The notes below the pieces were generated by a model. The model saw only the letters and a program-made list of their open reading frames with translations, made no database searches and was not told the DNA's origin. This document shows, piece after piece, positions 10,600 through 22,499 of a DNA stretch of 64,000 nucleotides (position 1 is the first letter of the stretch; the number at the start of each line of letters is the position of its first letter). The stretch spans positions 15,094,565 to 15,158,564 of the forward strand of contig JAYGXS010000008.1 in NCBI GenBank assembly GCA_036362985.1. The letters run 5' to 3'. The stretch is from Ligula intestinalis (lineage: Eukaryota > Platyhelminthes > Cestoda > Diphyllobothriidea > Diphyllobothriidae). The position numbers and the translations under genes were made by a program.

Positions 10600-11700
10600 T
10601 ATGCTCTTGGCCGCATCTGGCGCCACACCTTAATTCGTGCCCAATAAAAACTTTAGTGGTTGGTGATGGGCGTAAGGCAAACATTTTCTCCCGTTAATGA
10701 ATTGGTAGAACTTCTGAATAACAAAAATGAATGCCAGTGCCTCTTTCTCGATTTAACTTTTGTTTCGTTCTGCCTTTGTGAGTGATCGTGCGACATGAAT
10801 CGATGGCATGATAGTTCCGTCTGAAACCTAAATAAGAATGCCAACTAGCCCATACTGCGGTATATTCACCTGAACTATTGTTCCTTTGTCGGCTTCAAAA
10901 TGTGAGAGCACATTTGATTCACTAAGCTGGACCGGGTGAACGTCCTGCTTCCCCTTCCACCAAACGCAAGTAGTGGATTTCTTTTCACGGGAACTTGCTC
11001 TTTCCCATATCGATTTTTAGGCCATAATCCGTCAGATATTCCATGATCTTCTAAAGCCCCTCGAGCAACATCTCGTCAGTACAACCGATGCCTAAAATAT
11101 CATCCATGTATGCTACGGTTTCAGGGACATTCGTAAGAATGGCGTCTATTGGCTGTTGAAAAATGCTAAGTGCGGTTTTGACGCCATAATTGAGGCGGAT
11201 CTATCTGAACTACCCCTCATGTGTGTTAATGGTTAGCATTGCCAGTGTCACTTTATCAAGTGGTAACTGTAGGCATGCCTCTGAGAGATCACTCCGTGTA
11301 ACACCTTTCCCTCCATTCAGGGTCGCAAAAGTGTAGTCTACTTTGGGATAGGTGTAACTATATTCTTCTAACGCGTCATTCAACCTAGTCAAGTTATCTG
11401 CGCACAATGTTATCCTGCCGTTAGGCTTCTTTTCGGCTGCTACTGGGGCAGATAATGCCATTCTGCTGCAAATGCTCCAATTCTTCCTAGACCGCTGTTT
11501 GTATTGCAAATGGTATGCGTCGATTCTGTCTGAAGACTAGCTTTTTCCTCAGCTTTGCCCTCAAGCTTACTGTAGTTTTTGTGCATGTTCCGACTGAAAT
11601 CTTCATCCGCTAGGCATATTTATTCTTCCGGTCCTCTTCTTTAAAGTTTACAGCACAGCATCTCTCCTGGAGTGGCCGATTCTAGAGACCTAGCTGGGAG
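10600..11700 (-). pseudogene. Gypsy B reverse transcriptase and RNase H remnant
   Basis: On the minus strand, 11509-11210 carries a reverse transcriptase segment with PNGRITLCADN and FATLNGGKGVTRSDLSEA, a gypsy palm signature. The next frame (about 11190-10930) carries AYMDDILGIG, the YxDD catalytic box, followed by ITDYGLKID-like text and a stop. RNase H text follows to about 10620 (KEALAFIFVIQKFYQFINGRK and a weak HHQPL). At least three frame changes and several stops occur. Its neighbours are the integrase downstream and the protease upstream. Confidence 0.75.
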
Positions 11701-11879
11701 ATATTCTGCATCGATAGTCTTATTACCAAGGAGATGGGTTTAAGATTTCGAGACATAAATATCAGACAAACAGGCCTGTCTTCGAAAACAATAGTTTTCC
11801 GGAAAACACCCTCAGAATGCATTTGCGTATTATTTGACGCCCAGGCACGGACGGCTCTTGGCTTTAGTTCTGGCTAATA

Positions 11880-12110
11880 ACCGTAAGGCCTCCATAGGTT
11901 CTCCATCCAGATTGACTGTCAAATATTTCCAAGCTTGGATGAGGTAGAAAGGGTATCGAGCACCAGATCAATGTGTTTGTTATCCTGAGCTTTCGAACGC
12001 AACTTTGCGGCCGTCAAGGTACTCGCTCCCGCCGGAAACAAGACGAACCGGGAATTGATCGAAGTTTGGTCTACGGATGAGAGTTTATTTAACCGATGTG
12101 TCACGTGCAG
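11880..12110 (-). pseudogene. Gypsy B protease region remnant
   Basis: The minus strand reads HIDLVLDTLSTSSKLGN, then, after a frameshift, LTVNLDGEPMEALRLLA. This spacing fits a retrotransposon aspartic protease in which the D-T-G/S box is read as D-T-L. Catalytic function is not credible. It lies just upstream of the reverse transcriptase, as expected. Confidence 0.55.
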
Positions 12111-12305
12111 TCATGCCCCATTTTCGTTGCTGACGCCTTGATGAACGTTGATATCACTGACAGCTAATTAACGTATATCCCTACAGTTGCCCCCCCTCCC
12201 CTCCTCTTCCATCGTTGTGTCTTACCCCTTGCGACCTGCCGACCTCTGACAGTTGATTGGTGTACACTAACTATACTCACCACCTTTTTTTGCTGTTTCT
12301 TATTT

Positions 12306-12339
12306 CTTACGATGAACCCCTGAAAGAGTTCGAAAGCTC
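12306..12339 (+). ncRNA. Hammerhead-like motif at PLE 1 5' end
   Basis: TTACGATGA, a weak hairpin, then GAGTTCGAAAGCTCAGG and CAATAAA. It matches the motif at 57102-57135. The first box is degenerate (TTACGA for CTGANGA), so activity is unlikely. Confidence 0.45.
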
Positions 12340-12589
12340 AGGACAATAAACACATTGAATCAGTGCTCGACAACCTTTTTTCTTCATCTATGCAAATACC
12401 TGAAAGGCGAACGTTTTCATTCATTCACTTCCAATTTTGGCAACTGAGAACCTGTAACTCCCTTTGGGTTATGGCATTACATCTCTCTTTTGGACTGAGT
12501 GATTGGTTGCGACAATATGCAGCGAGTCGGGAACACTTATTACATATTCTAGTGCGATAAGGACAATCTGACGCACGCGAGGCTTCGCA

Positions 12590-14734
12590 AGTACTGTCAG
12601 AGGATCGACGAAGAGAAGGCAATGTCCTCTGAGTTCATGAGTGAGAATGGCACACAACTGCTCCAGCATAGGGTGGTCGAAAGAGCCCCGACCACAAAGC
12701 AAAGCAAGAGGCAGCACTTAAAATTAAGTTTCTCAAGCTACCTCGTCCAAATTCGTCCAAAGATGAAAAACTGGTGCACAATCTATCATCCAAAAAGCTG
12801 ACGGACGAACAAATGCAAGTGTTAAGGCATGAAGCCTTATTCAACCCAGCTGATGCCAGACCTGCCTACATGGTGGCCGCGGTAGAATCAATCCTCAGCC
12901 AAACAGAAGCAACCAACAAAACGAAAAACCTCATGTGTCACCAGGTGTCGTCCCTCCTCATGGCACATCGACCACGCGACGCCCTCCAAGGTCGAACGTA
13001 AGGCACTTTAAGAACTCAAAGTGGAGAATGACCTCGTTATCGTGCCGGTGGACGAGGGGCTGTTCACTGTCGTATTGGATAGGACAGACTACATTCACAA
13101 AGATGAAACTTTGTAAAATGATCGTCAGTCCTACGCCCCATGCAAATACAACCGCATAAAAATGCTGACATGCAAGATCAACACAATGCTGTTCGCAATG
13201 GCGAACTCAGTTCCAATATCGCCAATCGTCCGACGCATGGCGAGGGTGCAAGAAACGGGCCTGGCCTGCTTCTGTGGTCTCCTCAAGGTGCACAAGGAGG
13301 GCACACTCCACCCCCCGGCCAATTGTGTCACTCAAAGGCACTATAACCTAGGGACTGGTAAAGTGGCCGTTCCGGCGGCTCTAATTCTTGACCGCTGATT
13401 CAGACACAACTGTTAGATCGTCAACGCAATTCTTTGAGAAACTTTAAGGGGTAAGCCTCCAGCCAATCGATATCATGGTTTCCTTTGATGTCACCTCCCT
13501 TTTTACTTCCATTCCACAGGACATGGCCGTTGAGACTTTCCAGCTTCTTCCATGAGAAAAATACGATGAAACGGAGAATCGCCTCGGGCACGCTCAAATC
13601 CTTCAGCTCCTAAAGTTCTGCCTCAAGACGTACTTCACCTTCAACGGAACTATCACCGAGCAGGTGAAGGGTACACATATGGGTTCGCCAATTTCCGGAC
13701 TCATAGCAGAGACGGTGTTGCAACGGTTGGAATCGCTGGTTTTCCGACACCACAGACTGAAATTCTGGGCTCGGTACGTGGACGACACCTTCGTCGTTAT
13801 TGAGCGGGCTCAGGTGCTGACATTCAAGGAACGTCTAAACGCCGTCCTTCTGGACATCCAATTTACGATGGAGGAAGAAGAAAAAAACTAGCTGGCCTTC
13901 CTGGATGTCCTCGTTTGCCGCAAAGACGGTGGTGGCCTAAAAACTAAAGTGTTCAGGAAAGCAACCAACACTATGCAAGTCCTGAAATACAACAGCAACC
14001 GCACAATTGGTCACAAACACAGCTGCGTACGGGCGCTTTACCGGCGTGTTGAGACGCATTGCAGCGAAGTGGAAGACAAAGCTGCTGAATTACAACATCT
14101 TCGACGGGTAATGAGAGCGAATGGATACCTGCGCAACTTTGTCAACCAATGCATACGCAAACGAGAGAAGAAGCCACATCCAGCTGGTCCAGACGTTTGG
14201 CTAGCTCTTCCATACGTGAAGAATGTATCAGAGGCGGTCAGCCGTCTTCTCACCCCACTTGAAGTTGGAGTTGCGCACAGGCCAGAAGCAACCATCAGGC
14301 GCCGGGTCATGAGACCGAAAGACCCACTGCCACGGCAGGAAATGGCTGGAGTCGTTTACCGGATCTAGTGCAGTTATGTACAAAGCAACTACGTCGGAGA
14401 AACCAGGAGGTTAATCCGGATGCGAATGGCCGAGCATGCAGCGGTGGTGAGAAAGAAAGACGCCAACTCCCATGTTGCAGCTCACTCGACGGGACCCGGC
14501 CATATTTTCAAGTTTGACGAGGCCGAAATCCTCACAAGAGGGGACAACCGCGTGAGCCGCGAGCTGCTCGAGTCATGGTCCTCAGCCCCCCAGCCCATCA
14601 ACAAACGCAACGAATTGGCGTTCCCATACGGTGTACTGAGACATTTTCTGAGCAACAGAATCAGTCACGTGGGAAGGACTGAGCACAGCATCAACTTCGA
14701 CGACGGCGAGTATAATTGCCCTAGCAATTATTAA
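12590..14734 (+). pseudogene. Penelope-like reverse transcriptase / GIY-YIG protein, degraded
   Basis: PLE proteins copy element RNA and carry a GIY-YIG nuclease that nicks target DNA. The N-terminal part (12770-13110) contains LTDEQMQVLRHEALFNP and ELKVENDLVIVPVDEG, typical of the region before the palm. Reverse transcriptase text follows: MVSFDVTSLFTSIP near 13473-13515, KGTHMGSPISGLIAE near 13667-13710, and FWARYVDDTFVVI near 13763-13801 with the catalytic YVDD. After a linker, VVYRI and NYVGET form the GIY-YIG core, with a TAG at 14366-14368 between them. H-x-FKFDEAEIL follows. The last frame ends with TAA at about 14732-14734. Several frameshifts and stops make this a pseudogene. The length, about 2.1 kb, is near that of a complete PLE. 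Confidence 0.8.
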
Positions 14735-14944
14735 GCCCGTATCCGACGCTGACGAACAAACTGTGGCAATTAGTGAGTCGATCGCGAAGTGTCAAGCCAG
14801 TAACGCAAGATTTAAGACCCAAGCGGTGGCTAAAGACGTGATCAATTATCACACACACGCGGATGACCACTTTGACCTATAAATACAGTGCAGCCTGTGC
14901 ATATCTCCACCTTATCTGCGCATGACCACGGCTGTATTATCATC

Positions 14945-14982
14945 ACCTATGATTAAGGATTCCCGAGGGAATCCGAAACGTC
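14945..14982 (+). ncRNA. Hammerhead-like motif at PLE 1 3' end
   Basis: An imperfect CTGATGA box (CCTATGATTAA), the perfect hairpin arms GGATTCCC and GGGAATCC, then GAAACGTC and AAAATAAA. CCTATAAATACAGTGCA lies upstream at 14877 and GTTCCAGTGATCGCATCTTC downstream. This arrangement recurs across the window. Hammerhead ribozymes are known in PLE terminal repeats. Stem III cannot be assigned with confidence here. Confidence 0.5.
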
Positions 14983-15061
14983 AGGAAAATAAAGTCCTTG
15001 TTCCAGTGATCGCATCTTCTTCTTCTGAACTGCCTGGAACTCGTATATTCTCTTCTATTGA

Positions 15062-15410
15062 CATTTAAGTTCTTAACTGCGTCCGCAAATGATATATTAC
15101 CCGGCTTTTTCAAAACGACAAATTTTTCGTACCACTGATGTTCTCATCGACCAAGTTTGAGCAGTATGATATCCATATTTTTCTTATCCGCGAGGTGTGC
15201 TCCTTCTTTAACTTGCTATTCATATTTTCGAAACGAGGCATCGAAATTCACGCTTCTGTCCGGATCGTATATGAGTTCAGTACCCGATTCTCGATCTGTT
15301 TTCTTTTGTTATTTATGGCTGCTGGCCCCCAATTTCACTGCATTTCCTTGAGAAGTACCTTGATGTTGGCCTGCTGAACATCTAGTATTTATTTCATTGG
15401 TTCTTCTTAA
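15062..15410 (-). pseudogene. Gypsy B gag remnant
   Basis: On the minus strand, with frame changes, the text reads DPDRSVNFDASFRKYE, LLKLGR and KPGNISFADAVKNL. This fits the gag N-terminal domain of gypsy elements (D-x-NFDAWFRRYE-like and LRKLG-like features). It lies just inside the upstream LTR and is cut at about 15055 by the PLE. Confidence 0.6.
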
Positions 15411-15439
15411 ATCATATTGCTGTAGCTGGATCGCCAGTT

Positions 15440-15840
15440 GTTGTATACTGACCGATAAGCGGAACGAAGGCAAAGAGCCAGTTTCTGATAGTGAGGACTT
15501 TACTCAAGCCAACAAGAAACAACGGATCTCAGCTTATCCATTCCAGTGTTTTTATGCGGCTTGGGAAATTCCTGGCCTATGGCGTGTGACGGATGTTCTG
15601 GCCTACAGCCTGATCGATAGTTCCCCACGCCGTGTGAGTGGTCATCAAGTATGCGCGCTGATCAATAGCTCCACACGCTGTGAGTGGTCGTCACGTACGC
15701 TCGCCGATCAATAGTTCCCCTACGCTCTGTGAGTGGTTGCCACGTTTGCACGCTGAGCGATAGTCCCCACGCCGTGTGAGCGGTCGTTAGCGTATACTGT
15801 TTGCCTGCGCGCTTGACTCAGCTTGCGTACGCGTCTTGCC
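15440..15840 (-). repeat. Gypsy B LTR, upstream copy, with expanded minisatellite
   Basis: Partner of 9024-9299. Between about 15607 and 15800 it contains roughly four units of about 48 bp, each with GATCAATAG-like and CTGTGAGTGGTC-like cores. The other LTR has about two units. This largely explains the length difference. Confidence 0.7.
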
Positions 15841-17394
15841 TTTGACCATGAATGCATTGCGGCTCCCGTATTCTAAGACTGCACTTTATATAACAGCGTT
15901 TTTCACTAAGGTTGATTAATTTTAGTCTATGTTCTAAGATTGCAAATGCACCAAAGACTGACAGAATAAGCACTGCTATTTTACGAAACTATTAATTTTA
16001 TATCTTCTCCCGTTTTTAAATTTCGCATAAGACGGAAGTATACGGTAGAAAAAATATCTTCCCACTTTATTTATTTTAAAAGACTCTCGTCCGTGTTCAT
16101 CTCCATGATTTCGATTCCATATCCCGGTGCAGTAAAGCAAAACACGGTCTGGTGACTTTATTACTGCATTTTCGACAAACAATTTCAGAAAGTGGGAATC
16201 AAGAATTTTCAAATTGAATTCTTTCCTTCCTTCGGGAAAATAGTGTGACTCCTTGCAGTTTCTTCTTCCTGATGTCCGTTTATTTTAGACCAGATGTTCC
16301 GGTTTTCTTTTATGGCATAGCGAAAAAAGCAAAAAAAGGTTTTCTTCTAAAATATTGAATAACATAGGAAATGTCTTGGATACCGGGCAATCTCCAACTT
16401 AACCGAAATCGTCCCATTTTTCCTCTTATATAAGGACTGAATATGCAGATTTCTCTACTCAAAGGCTTTCTGAACATCAGATCAAAATAATAAGACCAAC
16501 CGTAGGCTAAACTACCAACTCGAATTTCGAGCTCAAGTTGCAGCACCCATGGTACTCAGTAGAAGAAGACGTACCGACAAAGACAGTGAAAGCTGCGGCG
16601 GATCAAGTTGATTGGCTAGGTGCCAGCCTGTGATCGATGGATAATCTTCTTTTGCGTGGGGAATGTGTGCACGGGCTACAGCTAGATATGACGCGATTGC
16701 TGTTATCGTGCGCGCGAAAACATGTAATGATGATGCGTAAAATGCTGCGGGCTTGGCCGATGCGCAGACAAGCCGCTAGGCTATTGCTATTACTCGTTCC
16801 GACATTGCATTGCCGTGCGTGGAAATTAGAATTTACAGGTTCCCGTTGGACAGACGGTGAGGGGCATGCGAAACATGTGGTGTTGATCTCGTTACCGTAC
16901 AGAACCCTCAGACAGTCTGGGAACACAGCTATGACAGTAGGTACCCAAGGCTGCGGAAAAGGTACGCATAAATGAATATGTGCCGCTTATACCCTCATCC
17001 TAACAATGGATAGCAGCTTCTTTGCAATTTCCACAGATTTCTGGACAGTTGGTTGACAAGGGGTAGCAAATATGTCACTTCTAGGTGCTTGCTATACCAG
17101 CAAAAATTGAACTCGGCTACTTCTAAGCAGAGACCAGGCCGTTATCTGCGCCGTCCGCCTTGTGGATCACGCTGGCTTTGTGTATCAGTGGTCTTGTCAT
17201 GCACATGATCAGTGACAACTGCAAGTGCTTACGATCCGTTGGTTGGGTTCTCCGTCTCGGCTAGGTCAGACTTGGTGGATGGAGATTCACTGATCAGTTA
17301 CAGGACCCACGTGTTCCAATTTACCTTTGGGGTTACTTTTGAGCCCTACCAGCAGTCGCACAGGAGCTAGCATCATAGGCAGAAGAACAGTACA
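15841..17394. other. Spacer without a recognisable gene
   Basis: An open frame of 112 codons (16637-16975, + strand) is Arg/Leu-rich and matches nothing I know. No splice context or element end was recognised. Confidence 0.45.
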
Positions 17395-17545
17395 GACAAA
17401 TGTTGGCACGTTGAACTTCTTATCAACATGTCACGAGTTCGAGCCTCGGGGGTCGCTATGCTTGGGGGTGGATATGATTGGCTGATGACGGCTGATGAGC
17501 CAGAAGTGGCCACTCTAGCCTACCTTGTCTTTATCGGTAGTGTCC
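17395..17545 (+). mobile_element. tRNA-Arg-derived SINE copy 1
   Basis: The tRNA-like head contains ACTTCTTATC (anticodon TCT context) and a B box GAGTTCGAGCC. It is followed by the family body GATATGATTGGCTGATGACG and GCTGATGAGCCAG. The A-box side is poor. Confidence 0.65.
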
Positions 17546-20004
17546 TTCGGCCTATGATACAATGCGCTGCGCGGCTGCATGCGGAACTCCAGAGTCAATT
17601 TCAAGGCAGAACAGGATGACTGAACCCCGAAACCAATCGGTGAGCGATCATCCACCAAATGCTTGTTCGAGAGTTAAATGTCTTCGAGAACTCTACATTG
17701 TGCCCCAGAACACACAGCCCGTCGCCTAAGCACAACAGATAGGGCAACGAGTCCCGACTCGATAGCTTAGCGTGGAACGAAACGCGTAATAAGCAAATAA
17801 TCTGATTTTGAATGTCCGATTATCCAAATCTGGGATTGGTTATGGCTTTTTGACAATGACTACTGAACGGTTAATGGCCACCTGCTCCCCCCCTTGGCCT
17901 CGTCAGTATTCCTCCCATGCGACTGCTTGCGTAGCCAAACCGCAAACTGTGGCGGAAGGAGTATGTCCAAATCTTTCAATAACAATGGCAGGGTGCTTCA
18001 ATCCCCAGTTTAATTCATTCATCCGTTACAAAAAGTATCGTAAAGAATAACGCAGGTAATAAACCCAGTACACATTTTCTTTGGCTGTCGGAATAGATTT
18101 GTCCTCATTTAAAAAAGGAAAAAAAAATAATGGCTGTATTTAGAACAATACAACGTCTTCTCCAATGTTCCAGTAAAGGTGCACGAACATCTGGGTATTT
18201 AAAGGTTCGCAATTGTGAGCCACCCCTCAGCCCAATCTCTATTAAAGCACCTCCCAACATATCTAGCGCAGTCCATATACACTGTAATAATCTGCTAGCA
18301 TAGAAGCTTTTAATATGAGCGGGTATGTTTCGTAATTCTATTTTGGATATAGTGCGTAACGTCATGTGTAGTCTTAATAGGCCATCGTAAAAATCGAACT
18401 GAAGAATTTCTTCAAGTAATGAGTCTGAAAAACAACCGTCAGAAGGGAATTTTATGGAGCTTCCCCCCTCCCCTATAAACGATAACTAACTATACGTTAT
18501 TGCAAACCGGTTGACTTGCAAAAATAGTTCCTAACTGGACGGCCTATTAGCGCCACTGTCGTCCGCAGTAGGGTAGCTTTGAAGAAGCTCCTGGTTATAT
18601 AAATTCTGGACAAAGTACTTTTATTACTGCATATACGTGCACCGATTTCCTGCCCAGACACGTATACGTTTTTTGGCGGAGTCTTGCATTTCTCTGCATT
18701 ACTAAATGCTGAAATATGTTGAGTCTTGTAGACGGTAATTTTCACATATGACGCAGCCAAGTTATTCTCCGATCCCAGAGCGAGAGCGAGAGAAAAGCAG
18801 GGATCTGCACCCAGGTTCGACTATTCATCAAACCAAGTCTCGAAAATGTCTATTGAGTATAAAGCTAGTCATTGATATGCCACTTTATAGGAAATATTTA
18901 GGCAACAGCTTCAGGGCTAAAGTTATTTCGCACCTACAGACTGCTTAAGTGGTTCGAATGCAAGAGCGTTGGATTTTAACAATTGGTTTTGACTAGGTGA
19001 CTTGCAAATAAGTGCACAGGGTCAGTGATTTGCACTGCATCTACAGCACGCCCATTTTCCTTCTAACTGAGTTCGGTATAATGAACGAACTAAAAAACCG
19101 GAGACGATAGAGGGCGTACGCGACCGTTTAAAACTAACATTTTGTAATTGTTTCAAATTCGTACTCATACTCGTCTTCAATAATAGCAACTTAGGTATTC
19201 ACAACTGCTATTCGGTAATAATTCATGCATTAACCGGAGGTCTGTGTCCGAACTGATTCGTGCCTTCTTTGGATAAAGAAATGCTGGTAACCCTTAAGTA
19301 TATGGCCCTACCTAAATTTTACTTCTATAATTAAAGTGGCATCAATTAAACCCAATTCACTTTCGCGCATTTCCTGTAACTGTTGCTTCAAGCGTTACCA
19401 ATGAAGCTATGCCTAAGGTGCTATAGTTTGGAGTGAGGGTTAGGCGTTATATCATGGCCATCACGAGTGTCGGATTTAACGCTGTAGTCTTCAAACTAAC
19501 TCATCCAATGCGATTGCTACTCACAGACTGGAATTTCTACGACTGAAAATCAAACCAATACTTCAAATTTTCCTGTTTTTCACCCGTTTACAAATCCTCA
19601 TTTCCATTACTTCAAATGGCACGCACTCAATTATCACGTTGTTTTGGTGTATTTAAACAACCCAATTACATAAATGTCACTTTTATTTTCCCCCGCGAAA
19701 ACAGCTACCACCAACTTTCGTTTACACCATTCATAAAACTACTATTGCCATGTTTGCATAGTATAGAAGACCGTACCATCCATTTTCTCCATACGGCCAT
19801 ATTGCTGATCATAACCAGCTTGACTCCATTTTATTCCAAACGATGACAGTCACTGAAAAGCTGGAAATATTGCTCACCGATTATCCCTGCCTCTAGTGAC
19901 AGAACAGTGGTTTGCAGGCGCACAAAAGTAAAAAAGCCACTATACGTGAACCACACATGGCAGATCGATGATCGATTTCGACGAGGTCCGTGGTCTGTTC
20001 CACC
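17546..20004. other. Spacer without a recognisable gene
   Basis: AT-rich. Only short open frames occur, with no recognised domain, repeat or RNA gene. Confidence 0.5.
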
Positions 20005-20170
20005 ATAGCAGGGTGGTACAGTTACGGTGACCTTTGCGTGGATTTGTTTTGTTTGGAATAAAATACATGCGCTGCATCAACCGCACTCTCTTGCTCTTTC
20101 CTCACCTACCGGTGCCCAGTGTGAAGAAGAGCGGATCTGGGATCAGGCGCAGTTGACTAGTGCGGCCTCA
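20005..20170 (+). repeat. Dispersed repeat family R2, copy 1
   Basis: Contains GGGTGGTACAGTTACGGTGAC and CATCAACCGCACTCTCTTGC, shared in order with 39190-39330 and 49480-49640, and partly with 55045-55110. No coding capacity. The type of element is unknown. Confidence 0.6.
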
Positions 20171-20479
20171 GCCTGCACTCATGTATGTCACCACCACTGA
20201 TTATCATGCTGCCTGATCTCAAGTCACTTCAGTCACGCCAGGATTCCGACATTTCTAACGAGTTTCTTTCTACTTGGGTTTTGTTGCCTCTCCTTCAAAG
20301 AGGGACTGGGTGTGATTTCTGTATTCCTCTGTTTACACTCCTACAACGGGATTCAACGCAGTGGCTTACGCGACGTGAGGATTTACGTATGGCAATAGTA
20401 GTTTAGTTTCGCTCGGACTTGGCACAGCTCTATAAAAGCGCGCTGTGATTACGTCGTAACATTTCTATCGCCAATGTCG

Positions 20480-20639
20480 GAACACAACATAGCAATGCCA
20501 CAGCAAGCGTTGAACAAATTCGATTGGACCGAAATTCGCACGAGAGGTGACAATCACGTAAACCATGAGTTGCGTTAGTTATGGCTTACGGGTCGCCGGG
20601 TCTGCTATCAAGCGCCAGGACCTCCACAACCCCATAGGC
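20480..20639 (+). mobile_element. Penelope-like element tail, left part (split by hAT)
   Basis: Translation gives ATALTEQIRLDRNSHER-like text in one frame and KFDWTEIRTRGDNHVNHELR in another. The second matches the FKFDEAEILTRGDNRVSREL region of PLE 1. The C-terminal coding run breaks at 20639 and resumes at about 28851. Confidence 0.7.
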
Positions 20640-20654
20640 CTGGGGTCGGCAACC

Positions 20655-21257
20655 TATGGCTCGCGAGCCACATATGGCTCTGTTGATGATTGCATATGGC
20701 TCTCTCAGAAACTTCAGATTTCATGATTTTGGTTACTCTTCAGGGGTCTAAGTAGTGGGTTGCACTCGGATCACTACAACCATTAGGCCAAATCCCAGAT
20801 CGGAAGTTAAAAGGCAGAAGTCACCAGAAGGAGTGATTTATTGTGTACATAATTCCCAATTACTGTCCCAGGTGGCGGTGGCCACTGGTGAAGCCAGGAC
20901 TAGCGTTTATTGCGCCCAGCCAGACCTGAGAGAGCTTGGACAGGGGTTATAATTGATTCAGTAAGATTGCAGAGCAGGTTCAATTGTTTTGGTGTCTTGC
21001 AATTGCCCGAGGGGATGTCGGCTAAAGAGATCTTTGCTACATCGGCCGAGGGGTAGGGTATTCAAATGGCCTTCAGGTATTGGACGCGCGGGTATGCTCG
21101 GGTGTGTGCGTGACTGAATAAACTGCGGTCGCCAGGGCGGCGGTCTGGGGGCCGCCATAAAGCCGAAGGAAAGGGGACGCTCGAGCAGCTGTTTCCGGTT
21201 ACCCAGACGCAGCTGCGAGGTCAAGCCTCGGAGGATGGGTGTGTCAGTGCAAGAGAG
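20655..21257. other. hAT 5' non-coding interior
   Basis: Begins with ATGGCTC repeats typical of subterminal hAT DNA (20656-20702). The rest up to the gypsy LTR carries no gene that I recognise. Confidence 0.5.
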
Positions 21258-21664
21258 TGTGGCAGACGGAATTTGGTAGTGCTGCGCGTATTCACCCCCT
21301 TCTCAACTGCCAAACCGTTGTCTAGTCGCGCATCCAGCGCTGTCCCATCCTCTAACCTCTGCGCGCTCTTTCACTTTTGCGCCCCCGCTCTCACCGCGCG
21401 TATGCCGAAGCTAGTCGATTCCCCGCGAATTCTGATACAAATTCCTCCAACCTTTCCTGATTGGCTGATGACTAGACGGCTTTGCTAAGCCCGTGGATAT
21501 AGACACTTTTACACCTAAGCAGCTGGACTTGCCGACAATTATTAAGATTGTGCTCGTTTCTTCAATATTATCCCTTTTAACACTTTTTAGTGTTATGTCC
21601 TTATTATTTTGGGATAATACTCACTAGGAGCTTCGTTATTTAGTCCGGACGTTGAAATACGACA
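21258..21664 (+). repeat. Gypsy A 5' LTR
   Basis: Starts TGTGGCAGACGG and ends ATACGACA. It is followed by TTGGTGTCACCGAC, the likely tRNA primer-binding region. Contains the Pol II-type region and is paired with 25812-26218. Confidence 0.9.
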
Positions 21665-21709
21665 TTGGTGTCACCGACTTTACAACCCTTTTGATTCCTT
21701 CGTCTCGTC

Positions 21710-22480
21710 ATGCCTGGCTCTTCTCAGCAATCTGATGAGAACGCTCCCTCTCTTCAGGCCGTTCACTTCACTCTCTCTGCTTCCTGAGAGAATGCACCAG
21801 AACTTTACTTTATCCGCAAAGAATCTGCCTTTTATGCCGCAAATATAACAAAGGAGCTGGATAAATACCACAAACTCGTGGAAGTTTTCCAGCTAGTGTT
21901 ATCGCGCAAGTTCAGTCACTTTTGTCCAAACTCCCAACCAATACGGCATACACAACATTAAAAGAGGAACTTCTTCGCATCAATTCTGTGCCCGACCGTC
22001 AGCGCTACCACCAGCTGATGAAAGCAGAAACTCTTGGTGATAGAAACTCTCTGAACTTCTTCGCCGCATGCAATTACTACTTGGGGACCGCCAGATCGAT
22101 GCGAAGTTGTTCAAGATGCTGTTTTTAGAACGTCTCGCTGCCGATGTTCAAACGATCCTGGCATTCGGTTCCGATGATCTTATGACCTCAAAGCTGGCGG
22201 AAATGGCGGACAAGATGATTGAAGTGCAACGCTTCCAGCCGCCTTGCATTGCCCCAATCTCTGCCTCCTCTTCGTCAGTGAACGAGCAGTTTGTGCAGTA
22301 GGTTTCAGCCTTGGCGACCGAGCAAGCCTCTCTGAAACTCCAACTTCCCCGTTTTGCCGGCCGTCGCTCATTCAGCCGTAGTCGCCTTCGCTCGCGTCCA
22401 AAAACAGCTAAGGTGTGCTGGTACCACACGAATTATGGGCCAAAGGCTCGCAAATGTTCTTTTTCCTGTTTTTTTCAAGC
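21710..22480 (+). pseudogene. Gypsy A gag remnant
   Basis: ATG at 21710 opens a frame (MPGSSQQSDENAPSLQ) that meets TGA at 21785-21787. Gag text continues with ELYFIRKESAFYAANIT, LLSKLPTNTAYTTLKEELL and, after a +1 shift, LERLAADVQTIL. It ends in a nucleocapsid-like knuckle, CWYHTNYGPKARKCSFSC, near 22418-22471. These features fit capsid and RNA-binding nucleocapsid of flatworm-type gypsy elements. A TAG near 22300 and at least one frameshift break it. Confidence 0.75.
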
Positions 22481-22499
22481 CTAAATCGGAAAACACGCC

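Larger units (their letters stand above)
12150..15055 (+). mobile_element. Penelope-like element 1, longest copy, inserted in gypsy B
   Basis: Plus-strand element with N-terminal domain, reverse transcriptase, GIY-YIG endonuclease and a 3' end containing a hammerhead-like hairpin. A second hammerhead-like motif (12306-12339) lies upstream of the coding region, as expected for terminal repeats. The surrounding DNA is minus-strand gypsy on both sides, so the PLE inserted later. The boundaries are inferred from where gypsy similarity stops. The 3' boundary is near 15050. Confidence 0.75.
9024..15840 (-). mobile_element. Gypsy LTR retrotransposon B, interrupted by a PLE
   Basis: Two related terminal blocks (about 9024-9299 and 15440-15840) bracket minus-strand remnants in gypsy order. 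Reading from high to low coordinates these are gag (15410-15062), protease, reverse transcriptase, RNase H and integrase. The interior is split by a plus-strand PLE at roughly 12150-15055, and much of gag is missing between the two parts. Many frameshifts and stops make it non-coding. Exact LTR ends and target duplication are uncertain. CTTT at 9021-9024 and at 15840-15843 is one possible duplication. Confidence 0.8.

Noticed and set aside
15607..15800. CRISPR-like regularly spaced repeats
   Set aside because: The units are contiguous diverged tandem copies within a gypsy LTR. No spacers and no cas genes.
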